The translations under genes and the position numbers were made by a program. From NCBI RefSeq assembly GCF_003945595.2, contig NW_024105098.1:930001-994000 (forward strand): DNA of 64,000 nt, written 5' to 3'. Numbering within the stretch: the first letter of the stretch is position 1; each line of letters starts with the position of its first letter. The stretch is from Pipra filicauda. Lineage: Eukaryota > Chordata > Aves > Passeriformes > Pipridae. Shown here piece after piece: positions 38,601 to 49,800 of the stretch. The notes beneath the pieces are model-generated. The model saw only the letters and a list, made by a program, of their open reading frames with translations. It was not told the origin of the DNA and ran no database searches.

Positions 38601-39868
38601 AGCATGCCAGCCTTCCAGACACTGTGGGGAGGAACTGCTGGAACACGTGGCTGCTCTCAGCAGAGCTTTGGTCTGTAGGTGATGAAGGGGTCGGTCAGTG
38701 TGGGCTGTGCTCACTAACCAGCTGCCAGCATTTGTCCCTTCAGCCGCCTTTTGCTTCCTTCTAATAATGATCCAAGTTGCTGAGGCGAGGCTCACCCATG
38801 TCTTCAACAGAGGCAGAAGGACTGGAGAAGATTATTGGGGTATTCATCATCTCTCATGTCCTGTTTTGGGGATGAACATCTCAGGGTTTAGAGCCTGCAC
38901 CCCCTGTTACTCAACCACAGTCCACATCTCCTTGTGCTAGGCTGAAGTTTAACCACAACTCAGTTATATCACTGGCAGAGCTTCTAATTTTGATTCCTCC
39001 ACCAGAAAATGCAGTTTTCTTTCTACCTCTGTCCTGTTCACTTTACCCTCCAGGTATTTTCCACCTTCTCCTCCCTACGCCAGGTGGAGAGCCTGTCTTC
39101 ATCAATTTACTGTGTTGTTGTTATTTTTTATTCGTTGCAGGCCAGCTTCTCTTCTTGTTAACACTTGAAACCAGCAGCCCAAGCGATCTTTAAATCTGAC
39201 CCATGTGTCTGGGAGGCATCTCTGCCAGCACACATATTTCCACACACAAAGCTTGCATTGCTTTAGGTCTAAATCGGGGGTTGGCTTGCTTGCTTGTCTT
39301 CCAAAGAAAACACTAAGGCAAGAGAAAAAGTGCAAGCAACTTGAGTTGATATTAAACAGGACAACCTCTGGGAAGCATCCGGCTTTACAGAAAAGGATGG
39401 GAATGCTGATACTGCCAAAGTTTCCTAAACCTTTCAAACAGGGAAAGAAAGTTGTATTTAGCTATTCAAAATGGAAAATGCTGGACAATCTTTTTGTCCA
39501 GCATTTCTTTCCTCAGTGGTGGCTGAAAAGGGGGACACTTTGCCTTGTTGATGGGGAGTGAGGAAAGTGTATTTTGCAGGGCTCTTGGGCCTGATTTAAT
39601 AAGTTTTGGTGTGTGGAAGGGTCAGAGCAAGCATCTGGTGCTGCAGCAGTGGTGGGTGCTGTGGGTTGTGGGGCTGGGACAGCCTGCAGCGGTGGCTGAT
39701 GTGGGCACCTCTCTCTGACGATCTCTCTTCCCTCCTCATTAGGCAGACATCACAAAATGTGTGGTGAATACTGACCCCAGCCTTCGCTCCCACTGGCTCG
39801 TGGCTGCTGTTTGCAGCTTTGGTCACTTCCTCAAGGCCATCTTCTTTGTCCTGCTGCCTGAGAGATGA
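23421..39868 (+). CDS. BOK: BOK, BCL-2-related ovarian killer (complete CDS, four coding exons)
   Basis: Four exons with canonical GT-AG boundaries (23421-23643, 27500-27628, 35305-35468, 39743-39868) join in phase 1/1/0 into 642 bases, or 213 residues plus stop. That is about the length of vertebrate BOK. BOK is a BAX/BAK-class effector that permeabilises the outer mitochondrial membrane, acts at the ER, and is controlled by ERAD-proteasome turnover rather than by BCL-2 binding. Visible regions: N-terminal helix about 1-30; BH3 about 64-82, with [13 protein letters not shown] split between exons; BH1 about 118-137, containing [13 protein letters not shown]2 about 168-180, RGGWADITKC; hydrophobic C-terminal anchor about 189-210, ending VLLPER. 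ATG at 23421 is the first in-frame start after an upstream in-frame TAA at 23298. Its third codon is also ATG (MEML where human has MEVL). No frame damage is seen. Confidence 0.97.
23644..27499 (+). other. BOK intron after coding exon 1
   Basis: Bounded by GTGAGTCC and TTGCTTCCAG. No CR1 was recognised. Near 25534-25556 a TAATTA, CAATTAAT and TGAGTCA cluster resembles adjoining homeodomain and AP-1 sites. T-rich runs lie near 24800-24890. Open frames here are short and lack domains. Confidence 0.8.
25534..25556. promoter_or_regulatory. Homeodomain-like and AP-1-like motif cluster
   Basis: TAATTA, CAATTAAT and TGAGTCA follow one another within 23 bases inside the BOK intron, with a further TTAATGATG at about 25570. 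The motifs match well-known homeodomain core and AP-1 sequences. Short motifs occur by chance, so function is speculative. Confidence 0.25.
27500..27628 (+). CDS. BOK: BOK coding exon 2 (residues 75-118 part)
   Basis: Acceptor TGCTTCCAG is followed by GG completing Gly75, then [20 protein letters not shown] and [20 protein letters not shown], ending in the first base of Gly118 before donor GTACCG. It completes BH3 and leads into BH1. The antisense open frame across this exon (27448-27933) is a shadow. Confidence 0.97.
30262..30401 (-). mobile_element. CR1 LINE internal fragment, reverse orientation
   Basis: CAATGCCTGACCACCCTTTC, AATCTAAACCTCCCCTGGTG and CTTGAGGCCATTTGCTCTTG are reversed CR1 segments just inside its 3' end. 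The extreme 3' tail is missing. Confidence 0.88.
30789..30960 (+). mobile_element. CR1 LINE 3' end followed by a second partial CR1 end
   Basis: AAGACTGGATGTGGCTCTCA, GGCTGGACTCGATGATCTCA and the tail GATTCTGTGATTCTGG make one CR1 3' end. It is directly followed by a second, more decayed terminus (TTCCCTTCCAGCCCAAACCA, then TTCTGTCACTCTATGG), so two truncated copies appear back to back. Confidence 0.85.
34395..34722 (+). mobile_element. CR1 LINE 3' fragment
   Basis: GGTTAGATTGGATATGAGAA, GGGCACTGAACAGGCTGCCC and a 3' end with CGTCTTGATGATCC and GGATTCTATGAATCC follow in CR1 order. The corresponding reverse-transcriptase C-terminal frame is broken. Confidence 0.92.
35252..35274. repeat. GT microsatellite near a BOK acceptor
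   Basis: (TG)n with one C interruption, ending 30 bases before the exon at 35305. It is followed by the TTTCTTCTTTTCACAG acceptor tract. Confidence 0.9.
35305..35468 (+). CDS. BOK: BOK coding exon 3 (residues 118 part to 172)
   Basis: GC completes Gly118, then [40 protein letters not shown] and [14 protein letters not shown], with donor GTAAGA directly after the Trp codon (phase 0). It holds BH1, the central hydrophobic hairpin helices and the start of BH2. Confidence 0.98.
35469..39742 (+). other. BOK intron after coding exon 3
   Basis: Contains one CR1 fragment at 35775-35955; otherwise unique sequence. It ends in the pyrimidine tract CTCTTCCCTCCTCATTAG. No further exon was recognised. 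Confidence 0.8.
35775..35955 (+). mobile_element. CR1 LINE 3' fragment
   Basis: ACTGAGGCCCTGGCACAGGT, GGAGCAACCTGGTCTAGTGG, GTGTCCCTGCCCTTGGCAGG and the tail CCATTCTGTGATTCT are in CR1 order, about 180 bases up to the 3' end. Confidence 0.93.
39743..39868 (+). CDS. BOK: BOK terminal coding exon (residues 173-213)
   Basis: [40 protein letters not shown] and a final Arg precede TGA at 39866-39868. It carries the rest of BH2 and the C-terminal hydrophobic membrane anchor, with the conserved LLPER end. Confidence 0.98.
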   Translation, partial: ADITKCVVNTDPSLRSHWLVAAVCSFGHFLKAIFFVLLPER

Positions 39869-40895
39869 GTGCGAGTTGCCCAGTGCACCCCCCCTGCCCC
39901 ATCTCCTCCCCCACTCCGCAAGCAACAAGAAGTGACTGGAGATGTAATTCCAGATTGGTAATGGCAATTTCTGAAGAGGTGGAAGAGAAGAACTGGGACA
40001 AACAAAAGGCTTGTTCTCCTCTGCCTTCATCTAGGAGCAGATCATCAACCACTGCTGCTCCTTTTGCAGCCGCAGGAGCCTCTCTGACCATTAATTCTTT
40101 CAAGAGTCTTGTTTTCCTGATTAACTTGCATGTGTGGTCTGGATGTTGCCAGTGCCTGGGCACGCTGATGGCATGTGCAGCATGGAATGTCAGATGTCTG
40201 TTCCTTACAGCTGTGTTGCACGGTTATGCTAGTGCCAGGCAGAGGGGAGGAGGAAGGGAATATTATTTGAAATGGGATAAGAAAATAGAAGAGGGGGAGA
40301 GTCCCTCCTTCGCTCCATGTGATTCCCCTTTCAGTCCTCAGACTTGCCTTGTGTTAATTCTTGTCTCCTTAGGTTTGTGCTTAAAGTTCATCTCCTTTAT
40401 CCCTAACTGACTAGCTGGGCTCTGCCCCAGCACAGCACGGTGGGTTTTTAACAGGATAAACCCAAACGTTTTGTCAACAAATGCTTCTCCCTGACACGTG
40501 TTGGAAATCGGTCTGAGCAGCCGTGTGAGGGGCGGGAGGAGAGGGCAGTTGCACTTGATGCAGCACGACAGTGTGTTTTGTTGCCCCCTCTTACTGCACT
40601 CACACACATTCCAACAGGAGAGCGAGGGGCAACGCCTTCAAGCAACAACTCGGGGTGGAATTTCATCATGAAGAGAGATGGTTTTTCCACTGAGATTTTG
40701 TCGGAGCTAAGCGTGTAAGTAGGAAAGGTCAGGGGGCATGAGCAGAAACAGGGAAACAGTAAGTGAACTGGCTGGCACTGTGAAGGGGGTGAGCTGTGGC
40801 AAAAGTAGCTGGTGTATGTTTCTCTTTTAATCTCTTTGGAAGTACAACTCGCAGTCTTCTTTGTGGCAAACAATAAAAGAAATAGGTGGTGTTTC
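39869..40895 (+). other. BOK: BOK 3' UTR (probable)
   Basis: Sequence after the stop up to a candidate polyadenylation signal AATAAA at 40872-40877, with T/G-rich sequence downstream (TTGTATTTGTTTCC). Later AATAAA hexamers near 41349 and 42456 leave a longer 3' UTR possible. Confidence 0.5.
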
Positions 40896-43800
40896 ACTAT
40901 TGCACAGGCTATTGTATTTGTTTCCAGAGTTAACAATTCCAAAAAAGGCCAGAACAGTGCAGAGACAAACACTCTGGCCATGCTAAAAATACTTCAGCTT
41001 TTCCCCTGGTAGAGCATGTTAACATGTTAAAACTACAACCAGTTCATGCCTGGAATTTAACCCATGTTCTTGCCATGTCAGAAATGTGCTGTTTTCACTG
41101 ACAGATGTAGGGCCTCGCTGACGTCAGCAGGGAAAGACTGTGGAGCCTCTTCTCTGCCAAAGCCTCAAGGAGATGCCCTGCTCAGTGCCTTGCTCCCAGG
41201 AGTGTGGCAATTAACACAGAAAAAAACCCCTTCTGGATTAAGAACATGTGGCACTATGGGAGGTTTTGCTGGGGTTTTTTTCCTGATTTCTCTCCCAAAT
41301 ATTTAGAGGGGTTTTACTCTTCCATACAGGAGTTACAAAGGTGTTTGAGAATAAAGCAGAGCCTTGATTTTTGGTACTATCTGTGGGCAGGATCTCTGCT
41401 AGCTGTTAGTAGTGCTGTGCTCTGACCAGCAGAAGCCCTAGCAGAGGATGTGTAGGGGTTAGATCCTTGTGCATTCCTGCTTTTGGCTGCTCTAGCTCTT
41501 TGCACTTTGGCTGATGTCTGGGTGTATGGGTACTGGGCCTGGCTTTAGCCCTAGTGCATCCCCAGTGAAGGGTGCTATACCAGCTTGGTCTACAAGTACG
41601 TTTTCAGGAGTAAAGCAATTCTCGTGGGTCAAAACCCTTAAAGGGCAACCTCCCCCAATCCACAATCTCCCAACAAAAACACTCACTGACAAGGAGAGAG
41701 CCTTGCATTCCATATCAAAGCCATGTGCTGCCTTTGATAGTGGGTAGGGAGACCCTGGGATGGGTTATACTGACAAGTTCCCAGTGTGGATGCAGATGAT
41801 GGTGCCCTGAGGCTGGGGCATTTTTATGTATGTAAAGCTTGCAGCAGTTCCCCAAATAATCCCAAACTGCCAAAAGAATATTTAATTTTTTTCCCCTTCC
41901 TGATGTAACTATATTGGCATTAGGGGTTCTGCTGGCACCCCTTACAGCTGGGATTTTCTTCCTTAGATTCTTGGTAGATCCGGCTATGGAAGTTTAGAGC
42001 AGGTACAGAACACACAGTGAATTACACTAATCACTTTTGAGCAGGAGAGAGAGGATCCCCTCCCATCTGCAACAGAGGCATGAAAAGCTCTGTAGTCCAC
42101 AGCAGGGGGGATGCAGCTGTGTTGTCCTAACGGAGCTTGTGGAAAAGTAGACTTTGGATTTCTGGAAGTACCCTGGTTGTGTGCAGACTTTGGCTTGGAC
42201 AGCTTCACAACTCATCAAGTCCAGCTTGCCTTATCATACCTTGTGTTTTATGGAGTGTATGGGAGTTCCTGAAGCAGTACAGTCTGACACTGGGACTGGC
42301 AAGACCTCTCTCAATTTGGATGCTGTTTTGAAATGTAATACTTAAGGTTACGGCTGCTTTTTCAGTAAACTAATGATATCGGAGAGAATACTAAGGAACA
42401 TAAAGAGTTAAATGTACCAATTAAGTGGATTTAACAAAAAGATAATGACAAGCCAAATAAAGCAGCATTGCTGGAAAGGAATGTGTGTGGGTGGGAAGGG
42501 GGTTACAGAGGCAGACAAAGGCTCGGCCTGGAAACTGCCAATAATGAAGAGGTGATTTTGGTCCCCTCGAATATGTTTCAGACTTCTCTGGCTTTTGTCT
42601 GTCTGCTTGCATTTGCAAGTCCCTGCAAAATACATACTGGGGCTGAATGGTGTGTTGCTCATCTTGTACTTGGTGTTAAAGGATGATCTTTTGATCTTCT
42701 CACTCCTGTAATAACCACAGCAGCAGCAGCCTTGCCACCAAAATAAACAACAAAACAAACAGAATTGCACACACAGCTCTGCATTTGGAAAGTAACAGTC
42801 TTGAGCATGATATAGCCAAGTTTTTATGTTGTGTTCGGTCCTAGCTGTTATGTTTAGGCGTTTCAGAGTACTTCTAGAGGTCCTTTACAATCTCAGCAAT
42901 TCTGGGGCTCTGTGATTTTTCTATTCCCTCTTCTCTTTTGGCCAGTCCTACCTGATGGGAGACATCAGAGTTGGTTGTTTATCCCCCCGATAAACATTTT
43001 CCTTTTAAATGATTGGTGAAGATCCTAGGACTAGGTCTAATTTATTTAGTTGTTAAAGAAAACCAAGAAAAAACAAGTACCAAAGTTAGTACTGTAGTAC
43101 TATTGTGCTGCTCCATACCGAAAGCCAGCATCAAAATCTGAAAACATCCAAACCAGCCATCTCATCCTTTTCCCCCAGCGTGCTTCCAATGATCTGCTTG
43201 AGAACACTGCTTGTAGTAAAAGCTGCCTTCATTTTTTTTAAGCTGTTTTCCTCACACTGAATGTTCTAAGTGAGACTTAGCTACACACAAACTGTCTTGG
43301 GGGTTGCTCCCTGTCCCCAGTGACCTTTCAGTCCAGTGTTTTTGCTGAAGGGCAGCAGTCACGGGGGGTGGGGGGCAGACCTCCTCTCAGCACGGGGACA
43401 CGGGGCTGCTGCTCACCCTGTTAGGCACACAGAAAATCCAGATGGGCTTTAGCTGTCTTCTTGCTGTCCCACCAGAAAAGCTGGAAGCACAGGGAAAAGA
43501 TGAGGCAGGGTCAGGTGGAGGCATGGGAAATGACTAGGAAGAAGCAGGAGGAGGGAGAACGGGTTGGATGGAGGTGGGGAAATGGCATATAGTATTTTTG
43601 TGGTTATAGAGCCTTTTGCAGAGGAGAGTGGCCTGTGTGCTATAGCAGTAGGGAATGTAAAGGTCCAGAGAGTAGTGCCTGGAGGAACCTGAGCCTCAGC
43701 TCTCCTTTGTTGACAGAAGAACTCGCCTCCAGTAAGGATTATCCCACCATCCTTCACCTCCGGCGCCAACCTCATTCTCTGTTTGTTTATAGCAGACCTA

Positions 43801-46800
43801 CATAGAAATACCTGCTTTATCACAAAGATGAGGAGCAGAAAAGCTCTCTTGGCTTGGAAGTTTCAGTGATGAGCATTTGACAGGGCTTATCCTGTCCTAG
43901 ACATGATCTTGCTCCAGTCACAGCCTGAGTTGTACCTCTCCTGTGTCAAACACTGGCAGCAGGTTCACCTTCTCCAAAGCAATACTGAAGAAAATAGTCT
44001 TTGTCTTGCAGCAGATGTCACCTGTGTTCCTGCAGTGCTTTTTCTCCTGCAAACAGAAAGAAAACAGTCTGTGAAGGCGTTAATTTATCAGACTTGCATC
44101 TGTATTTCAGACCAAAGTACAGAACAATAGCGACAGGGAGTGAGATTGAAGTTTCCTGGGAAATTGCAACACCAAACTTCCTCATTTTCAGAGTTGTTCT
44201 TTAGACCCTGAGAAAAAGCTCTGCCTGTATTTTTTTTTTATTCTCCTTTTAATGTGCAAAGTCTGCAAGTGGGGGTTTTTTGTGCACAATTAAACTGAAT
44301 ATGAAGCAGATTGTAAGTCCTTTAGATGAGTTTCTGAAAAGATCAGTCCCTGAAGGCGTTCCAACAGCTTTGCCAAGAGCCTTCTTGATGTGGCTCTTGT
44401 CAATGTGTGTCCCCTTGAATTTCTTCACTGTCATCGTTTTTTCAAGTCTACTATTTATAATTTTACAGGCATAGATTTGCCACAGATTAATTATTCTCTT
44501 AGGGCAATGTGAAAACAATGCATGCTACTAGATTAATGACAAGAAAACAGCAATTTAATGTACTGCTGGCTGACTCTATAAATTTCTTCTATGCAAGTGG
44601 TTTGACAGCTGGAGTTTAAATACTCGCTCTGAAAAGCCTGTAACCTCTTTAACTCTAAACATTTTGACCCACTGGGATTATGAGCCCCCAGCACAGCTAA
44701 ACAGAGCGATCCTTGGTTGAACTTTACACCGTCACCAGGACCTGGAAGTGTATTGCATGTTCAAGCAGAGTCTGTGGGAAATAGAGTACCCCTGGGTCAA
44801 TCACACGACATGAAGACCATGTCCAGGCAAGGTCAGATGAGAAAAAAACGCTTCCCCTTTCACAGAATTTAAAAAATAAGGAGTTGGGAAGGGAATTTCC
44901 AGCTTCCTTACAAGCATATTTCGGAGCTTTAACTGAGGAGAAATGTCGTCTCTTTGCCCACAGACCAGCAGACAGCACCAGAGCTTGTCTTCTCCATCAC
45001 TGCAGGAAGACTTGCTGATACATCTCTACTGGCGTCAAATACAATCCCCTGTTGTTTCAAATTTCCACTTCTAGCCCTATCTTGTGACCTTCACTGTTGC
45101 TTTTGTTGAGCTCTGTGTTTAAGCAAGATAAGGTGTGTTTTCTATTCCCCTTCCCCTGCTGAATGTGACTCATGCTGGGATTGCTCTTGGGACCCTTTCA
45201 GTCATCTGAAGGGCAACTGGTTTGGACTTTGGAGGACTATGGGCAGCACCAGGGACCTTCAGTGTCACTAATGTGATGGGAGCTGAGAGGATGGGCCACT
45301 TGGCAGGACCAGCCCTCGCAGTGACTCACCTGACTCTCATCAGGCAGGAGCTGGAGATCCTGCAGCCGGTCCCTGCTATGCAGATCCATTCTCCCACTGC
45401 TCTGTGACACTGTTCAGGCAACATCGAGCTACCTGAAAGTTGAGGTCCTCTCAGTATCGTGGTGTTGCCTTTTTACTCCTAACATGGAGGTGTTGGGGGC
45501 TGTTCAGTAGTGACCACGGGGACAGTTTGTTCCCATTTCCCACCAGAGCTGAGCCTGGATTTTCTGGTAATCTAAGAAGGGGATTAAAGCCCCCCCCAAA
45601 ATAGCCTTTTATTTTGATCTCCTTGGCACTTCAAAAGAACAATTAAATCACTCTTAAGCTGCTAGAACATACTTTGCTCTCAGTTCCTCAGCCAGGAATG
45701 GCCAGTCTGTCCTTTTTAAGCCTGGCAAGCATCTGCCAGCTAACTCACTTGCCTTGTGCTGTCAGCTTTCCCTCTCAGTTCACTGGCATTGCTCCTGAGC
45801 AAAGAAGTCTGACCCCCATGGCCACCTGACCCAGCAGGTTGTTTTCTCCCCCAGAGAAGGCAACCCCATGCAAACCATGTGGTGGCTACGGCGGAGTCAG
45901 GTGCTCCCCCGAACGGCATCGTGCCCCACTGCCTGGTGTGTTTTCCCTTTGGTTAGGGCTGATGCCTGCATTTATACAGGGTGGAAAAGGAGAAAGCATG
46001 GCTGGCATTTGAAAGGGAGCAAACAGCTCCAAGGGTTGTGTTCACAGCCTGTCCTGCTGAAAGGCTGCTGCCGTCAGGGTTTGGGTACACATCGCCGGCA
46101 CTCCCCGGCTGATGCACACCACGAGCCTGTAATCTGTGGCTAATGGTAGACTACTTGAAGCTGGGAAAAGGTGCTTGGAAAATCTGTGCCCTTGGGTTTT
46201 ATGGCTTAACTGGAGGAGCAGAACAGCACTGCTAAAAGTAGTTACATGTTCAAGCTCACGTTTTGTCTCTGAGAGCGACAGATTCACAAAGTCGTGCCCA
46301 GGCTGTGCATTATTACAAACTTGGAGGCTGGAACTAGCTTGAGCTAAATTATGAGGTGCCGTCCCCAAACCCTGCAGCACATCAGGGGGACGACTGGAAA
46401 AACAGCACAGCAGGTTTGCTTATATTTAAACAGTTTAATAAAAATAAAGAAGTCAATAGAATGGCTTGTATTGACTTTTATTGATTCACAGCCTTGAGGA
46501 TTTCTGTAGGGATGAAGACTGGATGGAGCAACAACGCTGTGTGGGGCAGCTGTTCTGGGGTGTTCTGCCATCATAACTGGCAGAAAGGTTTTCCTGACCG
46601 TTTTAGGCTTCAGCTCCAGTGTCAGAACTGGAGCTGGAGGAGAAGGAGCACACAGCCATCCCAGGATGGGTGAGGGCACAGCAGCTGGGAGAAGGCAGCC
46701 TGGCACCCAACCCCAGGGCTCTGGCCCTTTGAGTTGCTGCTGAATCTCATACCAAAGGGCTGTTTCTATTTGCTGCCTCCCACAGCAAACACAGCTCCAG

Positions 46801-48115
46801 GGCTGAGCAGAAACAACGTCTTGAGGACACCAGGAGCCTGAACTGTTGACATACCAAGATTAATGTGCAGTGACTTAAATCAGTTTATTTAGGAGTTCAT
46901 AAAATGTAAAGCACTGAAGGAAAGGAGAAGAGAAAGCTGTAAGGGGTGCAGTGTGGTCCAGGAGTATCCCATGGATTCACAGTGTACTTTCCAAAACCCA
47001 GTTATCTTGTAGAGACAGCTTCTTAGCAAGAAGCATTTGTTGACTGCATATAGTTCTCTCTGCAGACATAAAAATTTCAATCAGCCACGCATTTGAAGGG
47101 AAGAAGAGCAGCTGAGAAAACATTTGCCCTTTTTCAAAGAGCTTTATTTACTTTAGGATCAGAGTGATTTAGCATGGAGGCACCAGACGGGGCTGGAGGC
47201 AAAGCTGCACTTCCCTTGAAGAGGGAGTTGAGGATTAGATCAAAAGTGGAATTTAATCCTGGTATCTTTCACTTGAAATATTTAACAAAGTGCCTCCAAT
47301 TTACTTTCAGCAACTTCTCCAAGAACATTGGTGTCCTCAGGCTTTGAGGGAGTGAAATACTGGGCTGCTTGTCTGGAGGAAGCGAGTCATGTGCATGGCC
47401 CTCCCTGCCTCATTACCATGGGCAGAGGTGAATGTTCCCATCCCATGACCAGAAACCAAGCAGGGAAGGAAGAGTGGAGCACCAAGGGAATGAACAGGGT
47501 GATTTAATATCCTAGAACTGATGCACAAAAGACCTGATGCCTCGAAGGGATCACACGGGACAGCACAGCTGACCTCTGTATTTGCAGGGCACGTCTCTCC
47601 CAGGCTGACTCTGTTTTTAGAGGGAGTCTCTTCCTTCCCTGTGGGCTCAGTGCTCCGGGTGCTGGCTTTGGGACAGGCAGGGGCCCCTGGCAGAGCTGTC
47701 TCTACAGTCAGGTAGGACACTGTGGTGGCATTGCTGATGGCAACATTGGACAACAGCCTCTAAGCACAAACCAGTTGCTTTCTGTCTCCCCCACCTTTTC
47801 TGACTTGAAGTTTAGCTTACAAAACACAACACTGGTTTTAAATGCTTGGGGAAAAATTGTGAATATTCAGGCCAAGCTCTCAGTTCCAGAGTGCATGGGT
47901 CCATCTGGCTTTGCATGTCCCTTGGGTGGCCAGGAGCCCCAGACTGAGTGGCTGGACCAGGCATGTGTTGAAGCTGCTCAGAGGAGAATGAGAAGATGCT
48001 GGCACTCACTGGTGGCACTGGGGGAGAAGCAAAAGACAACTCAACCAAAGCCAGCCAAAAACTCCATGATTATGCTGTGTGATGAAAATTAGAGGAAGCT
48101 GGAGTTGCAGAGAGT
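40896..48115. other. Gene-poor interval downstream of BOK, part 1
   Basis: About 7 kb without a supported gene or recognised transposon. A lysine-rich minus-strand open frame at 44249-44518 is the least random-looking translation here but was not identified. A 9-base-arm inverted repeat lies at 46450-46477 (AAGTCAATA ... TATTGACTT). No RNA gene was recognised. Confidence 0.5.
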
Positions 48116-48490
48116 CACAGAATCACAGAATATGCTCAGTTGGAAGGGGCCCACAAGGATCATGGAGTCCAACCATTAACCATCCCCAGGACCATCCCCA
48201 GGAGTCACACCATGTGCCTGAGAGGATCATCCAAACGCTTTCGAGCTCTGTCAGCCTTGGTGCTGTGCCCACTGCCCTGGGGAGCCTGTTCAGTGCCCAA
48301 CCACCCTCTGGGAGAACAACCTCTTTCTAATATCCAACCTAAACCTGCCCTGACACAACTTCAGGCCATTTCCTCAGGTCCTGTCACTGGTCACCACAGA
48401 GAAGAGATCAGTGTCTGCCCCTCCTCTCCCCTCACAGGGAAGTTATGGACTACAATGAGGTCTCCCCTCAGTCTCCTCTTTTCCAGGCTG
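48116..48490 (-). mobile_element. CR1 LINE 3' fragment, reverse orientation
   Basis: CAGAATCACAGAATATGCTC leads into GATCATGGAGTCCAACCATT, CCTAAACCTGCCCTGACACA, CTTCAGGCCATTTCCTCAGG and AGTCTCCTCTTTTCCAGGCT, all in reversed CR1 order. CCATCCCCAGGA is doubled near 48181-48204. The plus-strand open frames here are read through this element. Confidence 0.93.
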
Positions 48491-48644
48491 AGTCAGTGGC
48501 AGGTGCAGAGCTGCCTGGGGAGTCAAGGTTCAGCCACAGCACACAAGCCCCAAAGAGCAGAGCAGCATCACCGCATGTGGGTGCAGCAATTCCTTACAAC
48601 AATAATAGCACAAAACTGCCTCTCTGATTAATCCTGCATATAAA

Positions 48645-48750
48645 GGCCAGGTTGGATGGGGCTTGGGGCAACCTGGTCTAGTGGACGGTGTCCCTGTCCA
48701 TGGCAGAGAGTTTGGAGTGAGATGGTTTTTAACCATTCTGTGATTCTGTA
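48645..48750 (+). mobile_element. CR1 LINE 3' tail
   Basis: GGCCAGGTTGGATGGGGCTT, GGGCAACCTGGTCTAGTGGA, GGTGTCCCTGTCCATGGCAG and an AACCATTCTGTGATTCTGTAA tail. It faces the reverse-oriented CR1 155 bases to its left. Confidence 0.93.
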
Positions 48751-49569
48751 AATGGGTATAAATATGTGTTGGCTCTTCAACGCTGATTTACTATCCCTGC
48801 CCTCTACAGAAAACCATCTCTCTTGGGTGCTCTGAGGCAGCTGCTCTCTCTGACACCTCTTGCTGTGGGGAGCTGTGGGGCTCACGGGAAGGTGGGACAT
48901 GCTACGGGGACATGGCTGTGTTAAACCTCTGAGTGGTGCTGACAAACCAGTTCTTCTGACTTCCCGCTGCCCAGTGCTGTGTGCTGGGTTTGCCTTGGCA
49001 AACAGAGGGCTCTCTGAGGTGGGGTGGGCACTTTGGGTATAATCACCTGCGCATGTAAACCTACCAAACTACCTTTGGGTTTGGGATGGGGTGAGACCAA
49101 ACAGCCTCTCCCTCAGTGGGAGGGTGTGGAAGCAGAAGACCTTCAGAAAAAATAGTGAGGAGGGAAAGCTTAGCATCTGTTCAAGGAAACTTTTGCTGCC
49201 AGAGAAAAGCTTTAAAGTGAGAAGGAATTAATTTTCATGAAGGATGCTGTGTATGTTGTCTTTATCTGCCTGCTGAGAGGTAACTCCCTTGCTACAAGTG
49301 ATAAAATTCTCACAGACAGGCCTGGAGGCTCCCGCAGAGCGGCCAGGTAGGTCATAAAGCACAGGGGGAGAACTCAGCCCGGGGTTTTACTGCACATGTC
49401 AAAGGTGTTGTTATAGAAGCACCAAAACAGGTTTCCATTTTTGCCTTTATGGCGAGCTGTATCGATCATTTGGATACATACTGCAGTGTTCCTCGCTGTG
49501 AAAATAAATTTTCTTGAAAACTTTAGCCACAGCCTGGTGCCTGGGGTTACCTGTATGCATATCAAGCCT
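48751..49569. other. Gene-poor interval, unique sequence
   Basis: About 800 bases between CR1 copies with no exon, RNA gene or repeat recognised. Confidence 0.5.
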
Positions 49570-49800
49570 TACAGAGGGGGGGGTTTAGATTGGATATTAG
49601 GAAAGATTTCTTCACTGGTGGTCAAGCACTGAAACAGGCTGCCCAGGGCAGTGGTGGATTCACTATCCCTGGAGGGATCTGAGAGATGTGTGGATATGGC
49701 ACTCGAGAGACATGGGTTAGCAGTGGCCTTGGCAGTGCTGGGGGAACGGTTGGACTTGATGACCTTTTCCAACCTTAATCATTCCAAGATTCTATGATTA
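49570..49800 (+). mobile_element. CR1 LINE 3' fragment
   Basis: GGGTTTAGATTGGATATTAG, GAAACAGGCTGCCCAGGGCA, CTATCCCTGGAGGGATCTGA, GGTTGGACTTGATGACCTTT and an ATTCCAAGATTCTATGATT tail run in CR1 order. The 3' end is well preserved. Confidence 0.95.

Noticed and set aside
48140..48631. 163-codon plus-strand frame
   Set aside because: It reads through the reverse-oriented CR1 fragment and unique flank; it is not a gene.
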